Assembly (NCBI GenBank): GCA_910588295.1
Contig: CAJUQO010000007.1
Location: forward strand, 19,896-83,895
Length of the DNA stretch: 64,000 bases
DNA from: an uncultured Lachnospiraceae bacterium
GTDB taxonomy: Bacteria > Bacillota > Clostridia > Lachnospirales > Lachnospiraceae
Reading direction: 5' to 3'
Part shown: positions 51,011-59,636 of the stretch, piece by piece
Layout: every line of letters begins with the position of its first letter
Position numbering within the stretch: position 1 is the first letter of the stretch
Made by a program: the position numbers and the translations under genes
The notes under the pieces: generated by a model
The model's database searches: none
The model's input: the letters and a program-made list of their open reading frames with translations, nothing else
What the model was told of the DNA's origin: nothing

Positions 51011-51756
51011 AGGCCGGGGAGGATTACAGAAGTTATCGATTTACCCCTGGGGAAAGTCTGGTTTATGGGGGAATGGGGATCCTTCTGTATCTGGCGGCGG
51101 ATTTTCTTCTGTACCGCAGCCGGGGCCTGCTGCTTTTCCTGCCGGTATTTATGGTACCTTATTTTCGATGGATAAAAGCCCGGCTGATCCATAGGAGAAG
51201 ACATCGGCTTCTGGAACGGTTCCAGTCTGCGGCAATGGCTTTCGTAGTGGCGCTTCGGTCAGGTTATGCGGCAGAAAATGCTCTGGCAGAGTGTGCCGGT
51301 GACTTGGAGCGGATGGCCGGAAGTGAAGATATTATGGTAAAGGAGCTTCGGTATATGCAGACTCAGATCACGTTGTCTGTACCGCTTGAGGTGCTGTTTA
51401 CTGATCTGGGGGAGAGAAGCGGACTGGAGGATATACGGAATTATGCTCTGGTATTTGCCATCGGAAAACGAACCGGGGGAAATATGGGAGAAATTCTGGC
51501 CAATGCGGCGGATCAGCTTCAGCAGAAACTGGAAGTGCAAAAAGATATACAGGTGCAGGTTACATCTCGCCGGATGGAGCAGACTGTCATGAGTATGGTT
51601 CCCTGGGGAATCATTCTTTACCTGAACGTGTCATCACCGGGGTATATGGATGTACTTTATAGTTCAACGCCGGGAAAAGCAGTGGCGACGGTATGTCTGG
51701 CTGTATATCTGTTATCCTGGTTTTGGGGAAGGAAGATTACAGAAATTGAAATATAA
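50971..51756 (+). CDS. Tad pilus inner membrane protein TadB-like (T2SSF family)
   Basis: 261 aa from a GTG that overlaps the end of tadA. It has N-terminal membrane helices (YGGMGILLYLAADFLLYRSRGLLLFLPVFMV), a cytoplasmic T2SSF core (RFQSAAMAFVVALRSGYAAENALAECAGDLERM and FGERSGLEDI-like LGERSGLEDIRNYALVFAIGKRTGGNMGEIL), and C-terminal membrane helices. TadB works with TadC as the platform below the pilus. The coupled start suggests that expression of tadB needs translation of the tadA 3' frame. Confidence 0.9.
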   Translation: MPYSKIGKGKSVVKAGEDYRSYRFTPGESLVYGGMGILLYLAADFLLYRSRGLLLFLPVFMVPYFRWIKARLIHRRRHRLLERFQSAAMAFVVALRSGYAAENALAECAGDLERMAGSEDIMVKELRYMQTQITLSVPLEVLFTDLGERSGLEDIRNYALVFAIGKRTGGNMGEILANAADQLQQKLEVQKDIQVQVTSRRMEQTVMSMVPWGIILYLNVSSPGYMDVLYSSTPGKAVATVCLAVYLLSWFWGRKITEIEI

Positions 51757-52999
51757 AGAAATAAAGAGGAAGATAGGGAACTCCCTGACAGAGAATCAAA
51801 GGCTTTTGGCTTTTTTCGGACTGCTGGCCATTAGTACAGGGGCCGCCATTACATGGGCAGCGGGAAAAGGAGCCGTGGAAGAGGTCAGTGAATTGGAAAA
51901 ACCGGAGGCCAATAGAGAATCGGTGCAGGAACGGCTGTTTGTTGGGACAGATCAGGAGGAGGCACAGAGCTATATTGTAGAGGTGCCTGCCAGGCAGTAC
52001 ACATCAGCGGAAGTGGAGCGGCTGCTGGAGGAAGGCCGGAACGAATTGGACAGGCAGCTTTTGGGAGAAAACGATTCATCGGATCTTGTGACAGAGAAGC
52101 TGTGGCTGGCCACGGAAACGGCAGACGGCCGGGTAGCGGTGGAATGGAGTATTGACCATCCGGAGTATCTTCGGTATGACGGTACTCCGGCGGAGGATAT
52201 CCCGGCGGAGGGGGTTCTTGTCCGACTGGAGGCCAGGCTGACCTGTCAGGCGGAGGAACGGTATTATCATAAACAGGTCGTTTTGTATCCTGAGACAGAA
52301 GGGGAGAGAGCTTGGATCAGACAGGTGGAGCAGGCTCTAGAGGAGGCGAATGAAGATAGTACGGAGGAGATGTATCATCTGCCTCAGTTCATTGGCGGTA
52401 AGGCGGTAATTTGGAATCGGAGCAGGGAAAACCCGGCGTTGGTGTTATCCCTGACCATACTGGCGACGGGAGTTCTGCTTGTCTGGCGGCGCAGAGAGCA
52501 GAGCAGACAGGAGGAACAGAAGCACAGGGCACAGCTTCTTAGGGATTATCCGGCCTTTGTCAGCCGCATGTGCCTTTTTATGGGGGCAGGGCTCAGTGTA
52601 CGGCAGGTGTTTTACCGTATGGCGGACAGTGGGGAAAAATATGAGGGGAAGGGCAGAAATAAGCCCCGCGATTATCTGGCAGAGGAATTGCGTCTGACCT
52701 GCAAGGAGCTGGAACAGGGAGTTTCCGAAACGCAGGCATATAGACATCTGGGAGAACGGAGCGGCCTTCTGGAGTACAGAACATTTACGGCGCTGTTGGT
52801 GCAGAATATACGCAAAGGGAATCAGGATCTGCTTGCCATGCTTCAGGGAGAGGCAGATAAAGCGTTTGCGGATCGCCGGAGAAATGCGGAAATTCTGGGC
52901 AGCAAGGCCGGGACAAAGCTGTTGATGCCCATGGGGCTGATGCTGGTGGTCGTGCTGATACTGGTGGTATTTCCGGCGTGCGTATCGTTTTACGGCTGA
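51746..52999 (+). CDS. Tad pilus platform protein TadC-like with large extra domain
   Basis: 417 aa, probably from the TTG at 51746 overlapping tadB. After a membrane helix (LLAFFGLLAISTGAAITWAAG), ~200 residues form an unusual Glu-rich domain likely outside the membrane (RQYTSAEVERLLEEGRNELDRQL, DGRVAVEWSIDHPEYLRYDGT). A second helix (ALVLSLTILATGVLLVW) leads into the T2SSF domain (LLRDYPAFVSRMCLFMGAGLSVRQVFYRMA, LGERSGLLEYRTFTALL) and a final helix. Ordinary TadC lacks the extra domain. Start choice is uncertain. Confidence 0.8.
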   Translation: MKYKEIKRKIGNSLTENQRLLAFFGLLAISTGAAITWAAGKGAVEEVSELEKPEANRESVQERLFVGTDQEEAQSYIVEVPARQYTSAEVERLLEEGRNELDRQLLGENDSSDLVTEKLWLATETADGRVAVEWSIDHPEYLRYDGTPAEDIPAEGVLVRLEARLTCQAEERYYHKQVVLYPETEGERAWIRQVEQALEEANEDSTEEMYHLPQFIGGKAVIWNRSRENPALVLSLTILATGVLLVWRRREQSRQEEQKHRAQLLRDYPAFVSRMCLFMGAGLSVRQVFYRMADSGEKYEGKGRNKPRDYLAEELRLTCKELEQGVSETQAYRHLGERSGLLEYRTFTALLVQNIRKGNQDLLAMLQGEADKAFADRRRNAEILGSKAGTKLLMPMGLMLVVVLILVVFPACVSFYG

Positions 53000-53047
53000 T
53001 ATGGCTGAATAGAAGAAATATTTTATGAATAAGAAAGGAGCGTAGGT

Positions 53048-53218
53048 ATGTGTAAAGCGATTTATAGGTTCTGGCAGGAAGAGGATGCAGTGGGGGTGGT
53101 GGAGATCATTCTCATTCTGGTGGTGCTGATTGGCCTGGTGCTGATTTTCAAGTCGCAGCTTACCAGCCTGGTAAATTCTACATTAACTAAAATTAAAAAC
53201 CAGAGTAATTCTGTCTGA
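53048..53218 (+). CDS. Flp-type major pilin (short Flp1-like)
   Basis: A 56 aa protein. After a polar N-terminus (CKAIYRFWQEEDAVG) comes VVEIILILVVLIGLVLIFKSQLTSLV, the hydrophobic pilin helix with the Glu at position +5 of the G-V-V-E processing site. The C-terminus is short and polar. It matches the Firmicute Flp1-like family, normally about 50-60 aa. AGGAG lies seven bases before the ATG. It sits between tadC and the DUF5702 gene, exactly where the main subunit of the pilus is expected. Confidence 0.85.
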   Translation: MCKAIYRFWQEEDAVGVVEIILILVVLIGLVLIFKSQLTSLVNSTLTKIKNQSNSV

Positions 53219-53231
53219 TAAGGAGTATGAC

Positions 53232-54716
53232 ATGAAAAAGAAAGGCAGTATAACTGTATATCTGCTGATGATATGTTCCCTCTTATTACTATTTGCCGGC
53301 GCCATTTTCTATTCGCTCCGTATTGAAGGGGCCAGGGTGATGGTGCAGACGGGGGCCCGAAAGGGGCTGTATTCCCTTTTTGCCCGCTACGATCCGGATT
53401 TGCTTGAGCGGTATGATCTGCTGTTTTTGGACGGAAGCTGCCGCACGGGAGAATTCGCTCCGGGGACGCTGCTGCGTCAGGTAGAAAAATACGCGGGAAT
53501 TCCCTGGGGGGCCAGCGAGACCGCAGGGGGTGCGGAGGCTGCCAATCTCTGGCAGCTTGGCAGCCCCGCGGCGGCCATTACAGGTTATACTTTGGCTACG
53601 GATCAAAGCGGGGAGGCATTTTACCGCGAAGCCGTGGCCTGGGAGCGGGAGACGCTGGGAGCGAAAGCCCTGCAAAGTCTCAGGGAGCGGGCAAACGTGA
53701 TGAAAGGGCAGGAGAAAAAAGCTTCAGAAGGCGGCGTGGAAAGCGCGCTGGAAGCCTATGACAGAGCTGAGGCCGAGGCAAAAGAGAAAAAGGAAAGAGA
53801 GGAAAAAACGGAACAGAAAAAAGAGCCGTTTCCCGGTTCCACGGATCAAACGGCCATTTCGGCAAAAGAAAATCCTATCACTGTCATTAAAGAATTAAAA
53901 AAGAAAGGACTGTTGGCCTTAGTATTTCCTGCAAACCAGACATTGTCCGAGGGAAAGATCCCGGCGGATCAATTGTTCTCCGGGCGCACAGCCCTGGAGG
54001 GTATGGGGCTTGTACCGATGGCAAAAGGTCACAGTATATCGGATAAGGTGCTGTTCTGTGCGTATCTGGCGGATCATATGGGAAATTGCGTGGAGAATGA
54101 GAATACGGGAACCCTGGTTTATCAGATGGAGTACCTTCTCAATGGCCGGAAAAGTGACAGGGAGAATCTGGAGCAGACTGTGAAAAAGCTGCTGCTGGCC
54201 CGGGAGGCGGCCAATCTGCTGTATCTGGAGGCAGACAGGGAAAAGAAAAGCGAAGCGCGTACGCTGGCATCGGCAGTCTGCGCCGCACTGGCTATTCCCA
54301 TAGCAGAGGAAGTGGTGGCCCAGGTACTGCTGGCCTGCTGGGCCTATGGGGAGAGCCTGATGGATGTGCGGACTCTGCTTGCGGGAGGCAGGGTTCCTCT
54401 GGAGAAGACAAAGTCCACATGGCAGTTGGATCTGAGGGATCTAGCCAAGCTGACAGAGCGTTTGAAAGACCCGGCAAAGGATGATGGCGACGGGTTACGC
54501 TACGGGCAGTATCTGCAAGTGCTTCTCTATGCAAATGATGAGGCAATGTGTGTAAAACGGGGCCTGGATATGGTGGAGGATGGCATCCGCGGCATAGAAG
54601 GACGGGAGGACTTTCAGATAGACTGTTGTATCTATGCTATGGAGGTACAGGTGAAAGCCGGTGTATCCGGAGCATCGGACGTAACAGTGACGGAGAAAAG
54701 AAGTTATGAAAACTAA
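53232..54716 (+). CDS. DUF5702-like TadG-type pseudopilin
   Basis: 494 aa. The N-terminus KKKGSITVYLLMICSLLLLFAGAIFYSLRIEGARVMVQTGARKGLYSLFARYDPDLLERYDLLFLDGS is typical of the Firmicute DUF5702 group in Tad loci: a short class III-like leader, one membrane helix, then a large extracellular domain. A Lys/Glu coiled region lies at ~155-200. It may decorate or cap the pilus. Exact role unknown. Confidence 0.75.
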   Translation: MKKKGSITVYLLMICSLLLLFAGAIFYSLRIEGARVMVQTGARKGLYSLFARYDPDLLERYDLLFLDGSCRTGEFAPGTLLRQVEKYAGIPWGASETAGGAEAANLWQLGSPAAAITGYTLATDQSGEAFYREAVAWERETLGAKALQSLRERANVMKGQEKKASEGGVESALEAYDRAEAEAKEKKEREEKTEQKKEPFPGSTDQTAISAKENPITVIKELKKKGLLALVFPANQTLSEGKIPADQLFSGRTALEGMGLVPMAKGHSISDKVLFCAYLADHMGNCVENENTGTLVYQMEYLLNGRKSDRENLEQTVKKLLLAREAANLLYLEADREKKSEARTLASAVCAALAIPIAEEVVAQVLLACWAYGESLMDVRTLLAGGRVPLEKTKSTWQLDLRDLAKLTERLKDPAKDDGDGLRYGQYLQVLLYANDEAMCVKRGLDMVEDGIRGIEGREDFQIDCCIYAMEVQVKAGVSGASDVTVTEKRSYEN

Positions 54717-55689
54717 AGCATACAGGGCGGCCCCCCTCCTGGGGCATGAAACTGACAATCTAACATGGCTATCGATAAAAAGGAAAATAACACTCTCTCT
54801 TCAGGCATATCTTATCGCGTTAAATACCCCGACATACGACGATACATCCGCCGCAGGAGGAGGGCTGCCCTGTGTGCTTTGGCGGGAAAAAGAACGGCAT
54901 CATCATAGTTGTCCGCCGTCGGGCGGGCATCGGAAGGGGAGCCTGACAGTGGAAGCCGTGTTTATTCTCCCGTTCTTTTTTCTGATCTGTATGGCTCTGT
55001 TTTGCTATAGCGGCATTTATGCCGCGCAGACGGATATGACAGTGCGTTTAGAGGCAGAAGCGGAAAAGGCGGCCATGTACAGTTCTGGGTACGGCGCGTT
55101 GCCTGAGGAGGGGGCCCGCCGCGATTTGGCTTATGCGGCCATCAGAAACGGTACGGTCAGTTGGCTTACCTCGCAATTGAAGGATAATCCGCGGGTTGAC
55201 AGCCTGAAGCTTTCCGGGTCTGTGATGGATGAGAAAAGGATTTCCCTTGTGGCATCCTATAAGTTTTCTCCTTTGGTATCATTTCCCGGTATGGGGAGAT
55301 GGACATTGCTGGCAGCCGCAGAAGTATATCCCTGGGTCGGAGATTCGGGGGAATGGGAATGTAATGATAAGGAAGATGTGGTATATGTCAGCGATAACCG
55401 GGCGGTTTACCATACTCACGGTGACTGTAGCTATCTGGACATCCATATACAAGAAATCAACCGCGGGCAGATAGGTTCTGTAAGGAATTCTTCCGGAAAC
55501 CGTTACAGTTCCTGCGAAAAATGCTGCAAAGGAGCAGGTAAGACGGACAGTATTTACGTGACGGAGCGGGGAACTCATTATCATAGTACACTGTCCTGCA
55601 GCGGCCTGGCCCGTAGTGTACGGCTGGTTCCGCGGTCGGAGGTAGCCGGACTTCCCATGTGCAGCCGTTGTGCCAAAAGGGGAGGATAA
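54706..55689 (+). CDS. TadE-like pseudopilin with duplicated H-C...CxxC motif
   Basis: 327 aa from the ATG at 54706 (overlaps the previous stop by 11 bases); a GTG at 54874 with AGGAGGAGGG upstream would give 271 aa and may be the real start, as the first ~55 codons look unlike coding sequence. A TadE-type processing site and helix follow (KGSLTVEAVFILPFFFLICMALFCYSGIYA). The C-terminus has two copies of a Y-H-x-H/S-x-x-C...C-x2-C module: His236/His238/Cys241/Cys270/Cys273 and His291/His293/Cys298/Cys319/Cys322. These may bind zinc or form disulfides outside the cell. Confidence 0.7.
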   Translation: MKTKAYRAAPLLGHETDNLTWLSIKRKITLSLQAYLIALNTPTYDDTSAAGGGLPCVLWREKERHHHSCPPSGGHRKGSLTVEAVFILPFFFLICMALFCYSGIYAAQTDMTVRLEAEAEKAAMYSSGYGALPEEGARRDLAYAAIRNGTVSWLTSQLKDNPRVDSLKLSGSVMDEKRISLVASYKFSPLVSFPGMGRWTLLAAAEVYPWVGDSGEWECNDKEDVVYVSDNRAVYHTHGDCSYLDIHIQEINRGQIGSVRNSSGNRYSSCEKCCKGAGKTDSIYVTERGTHYHSTLSCSGLARSVRLVPRSEVAGLPMCSRCAKRGG

Positions 55690-55703
55690 TCCTGGAGAAA
55701 AGG

Positions 55704-56144
55704 ATGGATGGGAGAAGGCAGATGGGAAAGGGATTGGTGTATCTGCTGTTTTTAATGGCACATACGGTCACAGATGTAAAGGAGAAGCGGATTTACGTGG
55801 CAGTGCTGGCATTGCAGGCCCTTGTAGGTATGGCTTTCCAGATATGTGGCAGACAGGCGGGGATTATTACCGTGCTTTCCTGCCTGCCCGGGCTGCTTTG
55901 CCTGGGAATAGGCAGGCTGAGTAGAGAGAAGGTGGGCTATGGTGACGGATGGATGATTTTTGTGGGCGGCCTGTACCTTTCGCCGGGACAGATGATGACC
56001 CAGCTTTTATGGGCCTCCATGGCTGCCTGTATTTACACAGTATGGTCGCTGGCCGTCGGAAAACTGACAAGAAAAGAAGAAATACCGTTTGCGCCATTTT
56101 TGCTGGCAGGTTATCTGGGAGGTGTGATGCATGGGCGGAGGTAA
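55704..56144 (+). CDS. Second prepilin peptidase (A24 type)
   Basis: About 146 aa (an ATG at 55722 is also possible). It keeps both A24 aspartate motifs: HTVTDVKEKRIYVAVLAL near the N-terminus and KVGYGDGWMIFVGGLYL (GxGD). Several membrane helices are present. Together with the gene at 48301 this gives two peptidases in one pilus locus; one may be specific for the pseudopilins next to it. It overlaps the following TadE-like gene by 14 bases. Confidence 0.8.
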   Translation: MDGRRQMGKGLVYLLFLMAHTVTDVKEKRIYVAVLALQALVGMAFQICGRQAGIITVLSCLPGLLCLGIGRLSREKVGYGDGWMIFVGGLYLSPGQMMTQLLWASMAACIYTVWSLAVGKLTRKEEIPFAPFLLAGYLGGVMHGRR

Positions 56145-56553
56145 GAAAAAAGGAAGCATAACTGTGGAGGCTGTCTTTGTGGTGCCGCTGTGTCTGATGG
56201 TGATTTTTGTTCTGTTGGAGAGCGGATTGTATCTGCATCATCAGAGCTGGTACAGAGAGGCCGCCTGGGAATGTATACTGGCCGGCGCGGATACGGGGGA
56301 AGAGGTGGCGGGAGTGCTGTCCCACTGGGAGAGGCTGGCCGCGGATCAGATACTCCCGGTTCGAGAGGTTTCGGCAAAAGCCGCAGAAAAGGATGGCAGA
56401 CTGGATATGTCCCTGCGGGGTGGTGTATCCGGCATATGGGGATTTAACGGAATGGAGTTCATGATCCATGTACAGAGAGAGCAAATCAGGCCGACAGAGT
56501 TTGTGTGGCGGGTACATATGCTTAAGAAGCTGGGAGAGGAGGAGATGCGGTGA
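56131..56553 (+). CDS. TadE/TadF-like pseudopilin
   Basis: 140 aa. GGGKKKGSITVEAVFVVPLCLMVIFVLLESGLYLHHQSW has the G-S-I-T-V-E-A processing site and TadE membrane helix. The rest is a small extracellular domain with no cysteine pairs beyond one Cys. It would be processed by the peptidase encoded immediately upstream. Overlaps of 14 bases before and 4 bases after (GTGA) show tight coupling. Confidence 0.8.
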   Translation: MGGGKKKGSITVEAVFVVPLCLMVIFVLLESGLYLHHQSWYREAAWECILAGADTGEEVAGVLSHWERLAADQILPVREVSAKAAEKDGRLDMSLRGGVSGIWGFNGMEFMIHVQREQIRPTEFVWRVHMLKKLGEEEMR

Positions 56554-58022
56554 AGGCCAGCTACCAAAGAGAATTGTATCGTTCCAGAATATGCTGTGAG
56601 CTTGAGGGGGAAGAAGCGGACTGCGGCTATCCTCTGCAGATGTGTCTGCGCAACTCTATTCCAGGGCTGCTGCCCTGTAGTGCCGAGTCAATGGATGGCC
56701 GGACTTATATTTGCTGGGACGTTACTTCCAGAAACAGCCTAAAGGAACTCAGCGGCGGAGGATTTTCCCCGGAGCTTTTGAAAAGGGTGCTGCGGGCGGT
56801 CTATGCGGTCATGCGGGAATTGGACAGCTATCTGATCAGCAGCGGGTATCTGGTGTTATTGCCGGAACAGATTTATCTGGATGCGTCCAGGAAGAAGGTG
56901 GCATTTATCTGCGATTATGAAGATGGGGCAAGTTTTCAAATCGGGATACAGAAACTGGCGGAATATATTTTGGCCGGAATTGACCATAAAGACCAGGAGC
57001 AAATGCGGCTGGGATATGGACTATACAGGCTGGCGGTTCAGGAGAACTTTCCCCGTGAGGAGTTCCAACGCCTCCTGTTTGGGGGAGAAAAACAGGATAA
57101 AATCCCGGCATCAGGAATGGACGGACATGAGGGATCATCAGGATCAGATACGGTGTATGGAAAAGAACCGGTTCGGGAAAACGGGATATTTTCGGAATCA
57201 TTGTCAAAGGATGCTGTGGCGGGGGAGCTGGAAAGACAAAAAATACTGGATTCCTTTTTTACGGAAGATGAGGAAGAAAGACAGGGAGCCAGAGAATACC
57301 TGTGGCTGTATGTCCTGCTGGCCGCTATGGTAGTGTTTGGGCTGGAAGTATTCGTTTATTTTCGCAATGGACGTCATATACATCCGGGCTGGCTGGTATT
57401 TGGCCTTTTGCTTACCGCGGTGTGTATAGGGGCGGTATGCGTGGGAAGGTGCATAAAAAACAGGGGAGAAGAAATTCAAGGAAAGCTGGAAAGTACAAAA
57501 CGTTTACAGGAAGACAAGGAAACCAGTGCTGCAAACGACGGGCAGAGCGGGCTCGTATCCGGGCAGACAGCCGGTCATAGTGCTCCTCCTTTTCAGGGAA
57601 CAGATGTCTGTGGTGGCGTAGGAGAGACTATGGTGCTTCAGGATCCACGGCTATATGGGAAGGAAGAAGGCGGGGCTGTATTGGAACCGATGGGCCGGAA
57701 TGGAAACAGTCTCATCATCCCGGCAAAGGGAGCGGTGCTGGGAAAGCTGCCGGATGCGGCAGATATCATTCTTCCGTATCCGGCTGTCAGCCGGATACAT
57801 GCCAGGATCATTCGGCAGGGCGAAGAATATCTTATACAAGATCTGAACTCCAGGAACGGTACGCGGATCAATGGCAGCCCCCTGGTTAGCCAGCAGTTTG
57901 TACAGTTAAAGGAGCAGGATGAAATTAGCTTTGCGGATATTTCTTATCGTTTCCTCACGGAAAATGGGAACGAAACCGTAACAGTTCAGCCCAGAACTTT
58001 GCATTCGTTGCAAAGTCCGTAA
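56550..58022 (+). CDS. FHA-domain protein with N-terminal DUF6382-like domain
   Basis: 490 aa from a GTG overlapping the previous stop. Residues 1-180 resemble the DUF6382 domain found in Clostridia (SKNSLKEL-like SRNSLKELSGGGFSPELLKRVLRAVYAVMRELDSYLISSGYLVLLPEQIYLD). Two membrane helices lie at ~251-270 and ~282-302. The C-terminal FHA domain has AVLGKLPDAADIILPYPAVSRIHARIIRQGEEYLIQDLNSRNGTRING, with S-R-x-H and N-G-T. The FHA domain would bind a phosphothreonine protein, implying kinase control of the pilus. The last codons lie within a repeat-like element. Confidence 0.85.
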   Translation: MKASYQRELYRSRICCELEGEEADCGYPLQMCLRNSIPGLLPCSAESMDGRTYICWDVTSRNSLKELSGGGFSPELLKRVLRAVYAVMRELDSYLISSGYLVLLPEQIYLDASRKKVAFICDYEDGASFQIGIQKLAEYILAGIDHKDQEQMRLGYGLYRLAVQENFPREEFQRLLFGGEKQDKIPASGMDGHEGSSGSDTVYGKEPVRENGIFSESLSKDAVAGELERQKILDSFFTEDEEERQGAREYLWLYVLLAAMVVFGLEVFVYFRNGRHIHPGWLVFGLLLTAVCIGAVCVGRCIKNRGEEIQGKLESTKRLQEDKETSAANDGQSGLVSGQTAGHSAPPFQGTDVCGGVGETMVLQDPRLYGKEEGGAVLEPMGRNGNSLIIPAKGAVLGKLPDAADIILPYPAVSRIHARIIRQGEEYLIQDLNSRNGTRINGSPLVSQQFVQLKEQDEISFADISYRFLTENGNETVTVQPRTLHSLQSP

Positions 58023-58176
58023 GAATGCATATATTATGCCGAGAGGGAATCTGCCCCTTTGCCGTAGGGCGCTGGACGTCCAGTGGACGTTTGTTAAGCG
58101 CCGACCGGAGTGAAACGCAGACACTTCCAATGGGCAGATTCCGTTACAGTTCAGCCGACGGCTGAATTGTAACACG
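57977..58176. repeat. Composite structured intergenic element at the end of the Tad operon
   Basis: CCGTAACAGTTCAGCC (57977-57992) recurs as CCGTTACAGTTCAGCC (58141-58156). Between them lie a stem ACTTTGCA/TGCAAAGT (57996-58016), an outer stem GAATCTGCCC/GGGCAGATTC (58047-58056 and 58132-58141) and an inner stem GGCGCT/AGCGCC (58068-58073, 58097-58102) around the palindrome CTGGACGTCCAG. The right end is a 14-bp stem GTTACAGTTCAGCC/GGCTGAATTGTAAC (58143-58173). It looks like a small dispersed element (MITE or REP type) or a structured RNA. Confidence 0.7.
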
Positions 58177-58275
58177 GAACTTGATATTGAGGCAAAATAC
58201 TGCTTGTGCTTTGCATAAAATAAGCATATAATCAGGGCATGGGTCGTAAAGGAATTTTTCGGGAAGGCGAAACCT

Positions 58276-58911
58276 ATGGAAGAGTATGGCTATCCAAATG
58301 AAGACGCGATAGACCGTATGAAGCGTCAGCCGAAGCATTGGGCGAACCTTATTATAATCGCCATAAACATACTGATGTTTGTGGTGGTGGAGCTAACCGG
58401 GTCAAGTATGGATACGGGACATATGCTGGACTGGGGGGCTTCCTGGTTTCCCTATATACAGGAGGGGCAGGTATACCGTTTGGTTACGTCGATGTTTCTT
58501 CATTTCGGCTTGAATCATCTGGGCAACAATATGCTGCTGCTTTTGTTTCTGGGAGATACGCTGGAAAGCCTGGTGGGGAAATGGAAATATCTGCTGGTCT
58601 ATCTGGGAGGCGGGATTCTGGGAAATGTGTGTTCCTGCATGTATGAATGGCATTCGGCAGATTTCTATGTATCGGCAGGCGCATCCGGTGGCATATTTGC
58701 GGTGATGGGAGCGTTAATCTTGATTCTTCTGCGGGAGCGGGGCCGCATTGGCGATCTGACTCTCCGTCGGCTGGGTTTTATTTCCCTGTTGTCTATCTAT
58801 CACGGCTTCACGGCTTCTGGTGTAGACAGCTATGCCCATCTTGGCGGATTGTTGGGGGGCTTTCTGTGTGGCGCTCTGGTTTACCGGAAGAACGGCCGGA
58901 ATCATGCGTAG
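58276..58911 (+). CDS. Rhomboid-family intramembrane serine protease
   Basis: 211 aa with six membrane helices. The catalytic Ser is in SAGASGGIFAVMGAL and the His in VDSYAHLGGLLGGFL. The conserved HFGLNHLGNNMLLLLFLGDTLE and LTSMF-like VTSMFLHF segments are also present. The substrate is unknown. The ATG has AAGGCG upstream only. Its 3' end overlaps the convergent histidine kinase gene by ten bases. Confidence 0.93.
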   Translation: MEEYGYPNEDAIDRMKRQPKHWANLIIIAINILMFVVVELTGSSMDTGHMLDWGASWFPYIQEGQVYRLVTSMFLHFGLNHLGNNMLLLLFLGDTLESLVGKWKYLLVYLGGGILGNVCSCMYEWHSADFYVSAGASGGIFAVMGALILILLRERGRIGDLTLRRLGFISLLSIYHGFTASGVDSYAHLGGLLGGFLCGALVYRKNGRNHA

Positions 58912-59636
58912 ACGATCGGCAGTGCCAGTGTAAATTCGGTGCCTTCACCCAGGCTGGTGAAAATGCTAAGAGTACCGCCGTGGGCCTCGGCGATGGTGCG
59001 CGCAATGGACAGGCCGAGACCGGTACCATCCTTTTTATGAGTTACGAAGGTGTCAAAAATTGTGGGGAGATATTCTTCGGGAATTCCCGGCCCGTTGTCG
59101 AGAATTTGGATAAACAGGCGTTCACCGTCAGTGGAAATAGAGCAAGTGATTTTTCCGCCGTCGGGCATAGCTTCTGCGGCATTGCGAATCAGGTTTAACA
59201 GTATTTCGCGAATCTTCGTGCTGTCCATAAAAAATGAGGGGACAGCACTCTCCTTGTTTAATTGAATATCTATATGCTGTCCGCGCAGGGAGGGGCGGAC
59301 AGATTCCACGATAGAGGATAACAGCCGATAGGGATTAGTTTCAGCTTTGTGTAGGTTCCGGGCGTTATTGTAATCGGAGAGGTCGGTTAACAGTTCCCGA
59401 AGGAAAGCCATGTTTTCTATGATATCATCCCAGTAACGGTATGTACAGATTTCAGGGTGTTCGGCAGCGATCATTTGCAGGAAGCTGTTGATTAGTGTGA
59501 CGGGATTGCGGATCTCATGGGAGATTTTGGACAGAGAACTTAAGTGATCCTTTTCTATTGCCTGGAATAGTTCCCGAAACGTGCTGTTTTCCTCATAAAA
59601 CCGGTTTAATTTTTCATAATCATCTTGTGTCAGCAT
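58902..59636 (-). CDS. Orphan soluble sensor histidine kinase
   Basis: 244 aa from the ATG at 59636 (GGGAGGG upstream on the minus strand). No membrane segment or sensor domain is seen. The phosphoacceptor is in LSKISHEIRNPVTLINSFLQMIAAEH, and the ATPase has N box ILLNLIRNAAEAMPDGG, G1 ILDNGPGIPEEYL and G2 HKKDGTGLGLSIAR. No response regulator gene is near. It could feed a distant regulator or Spo0A-like phosphorelay. The neighbour HIT and ECF genes are on the other strand. Confidence 0.93.
   Translation of the reverse strand: MLTQDDYEKLNRFYEENSTFRELFQAIEKDHLSSLSKISHEIRNPVTLINSFLQMIAAEHPEICTYRYWDDIIENMAFLRELLTDLSDYNNARNLHKAETNPYRLLSSIVESVRPSLRGQHIDIQLNKESAVPSFFMDSTKIREILLNLIRNAAEAMPDGGKITCSISTDGERLFIQILDNGPGIPEEYLPTIFDTFVTHKKDGTGLGLSIARTIAEAHGGTLSIFTSLGEGTEFTLALPIVYA

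Noticed and set aside
52445..52784. Antisense frames inside tadC as separate genes
   Set aside because: Shadow frames of a well-supported gene with no start signals.
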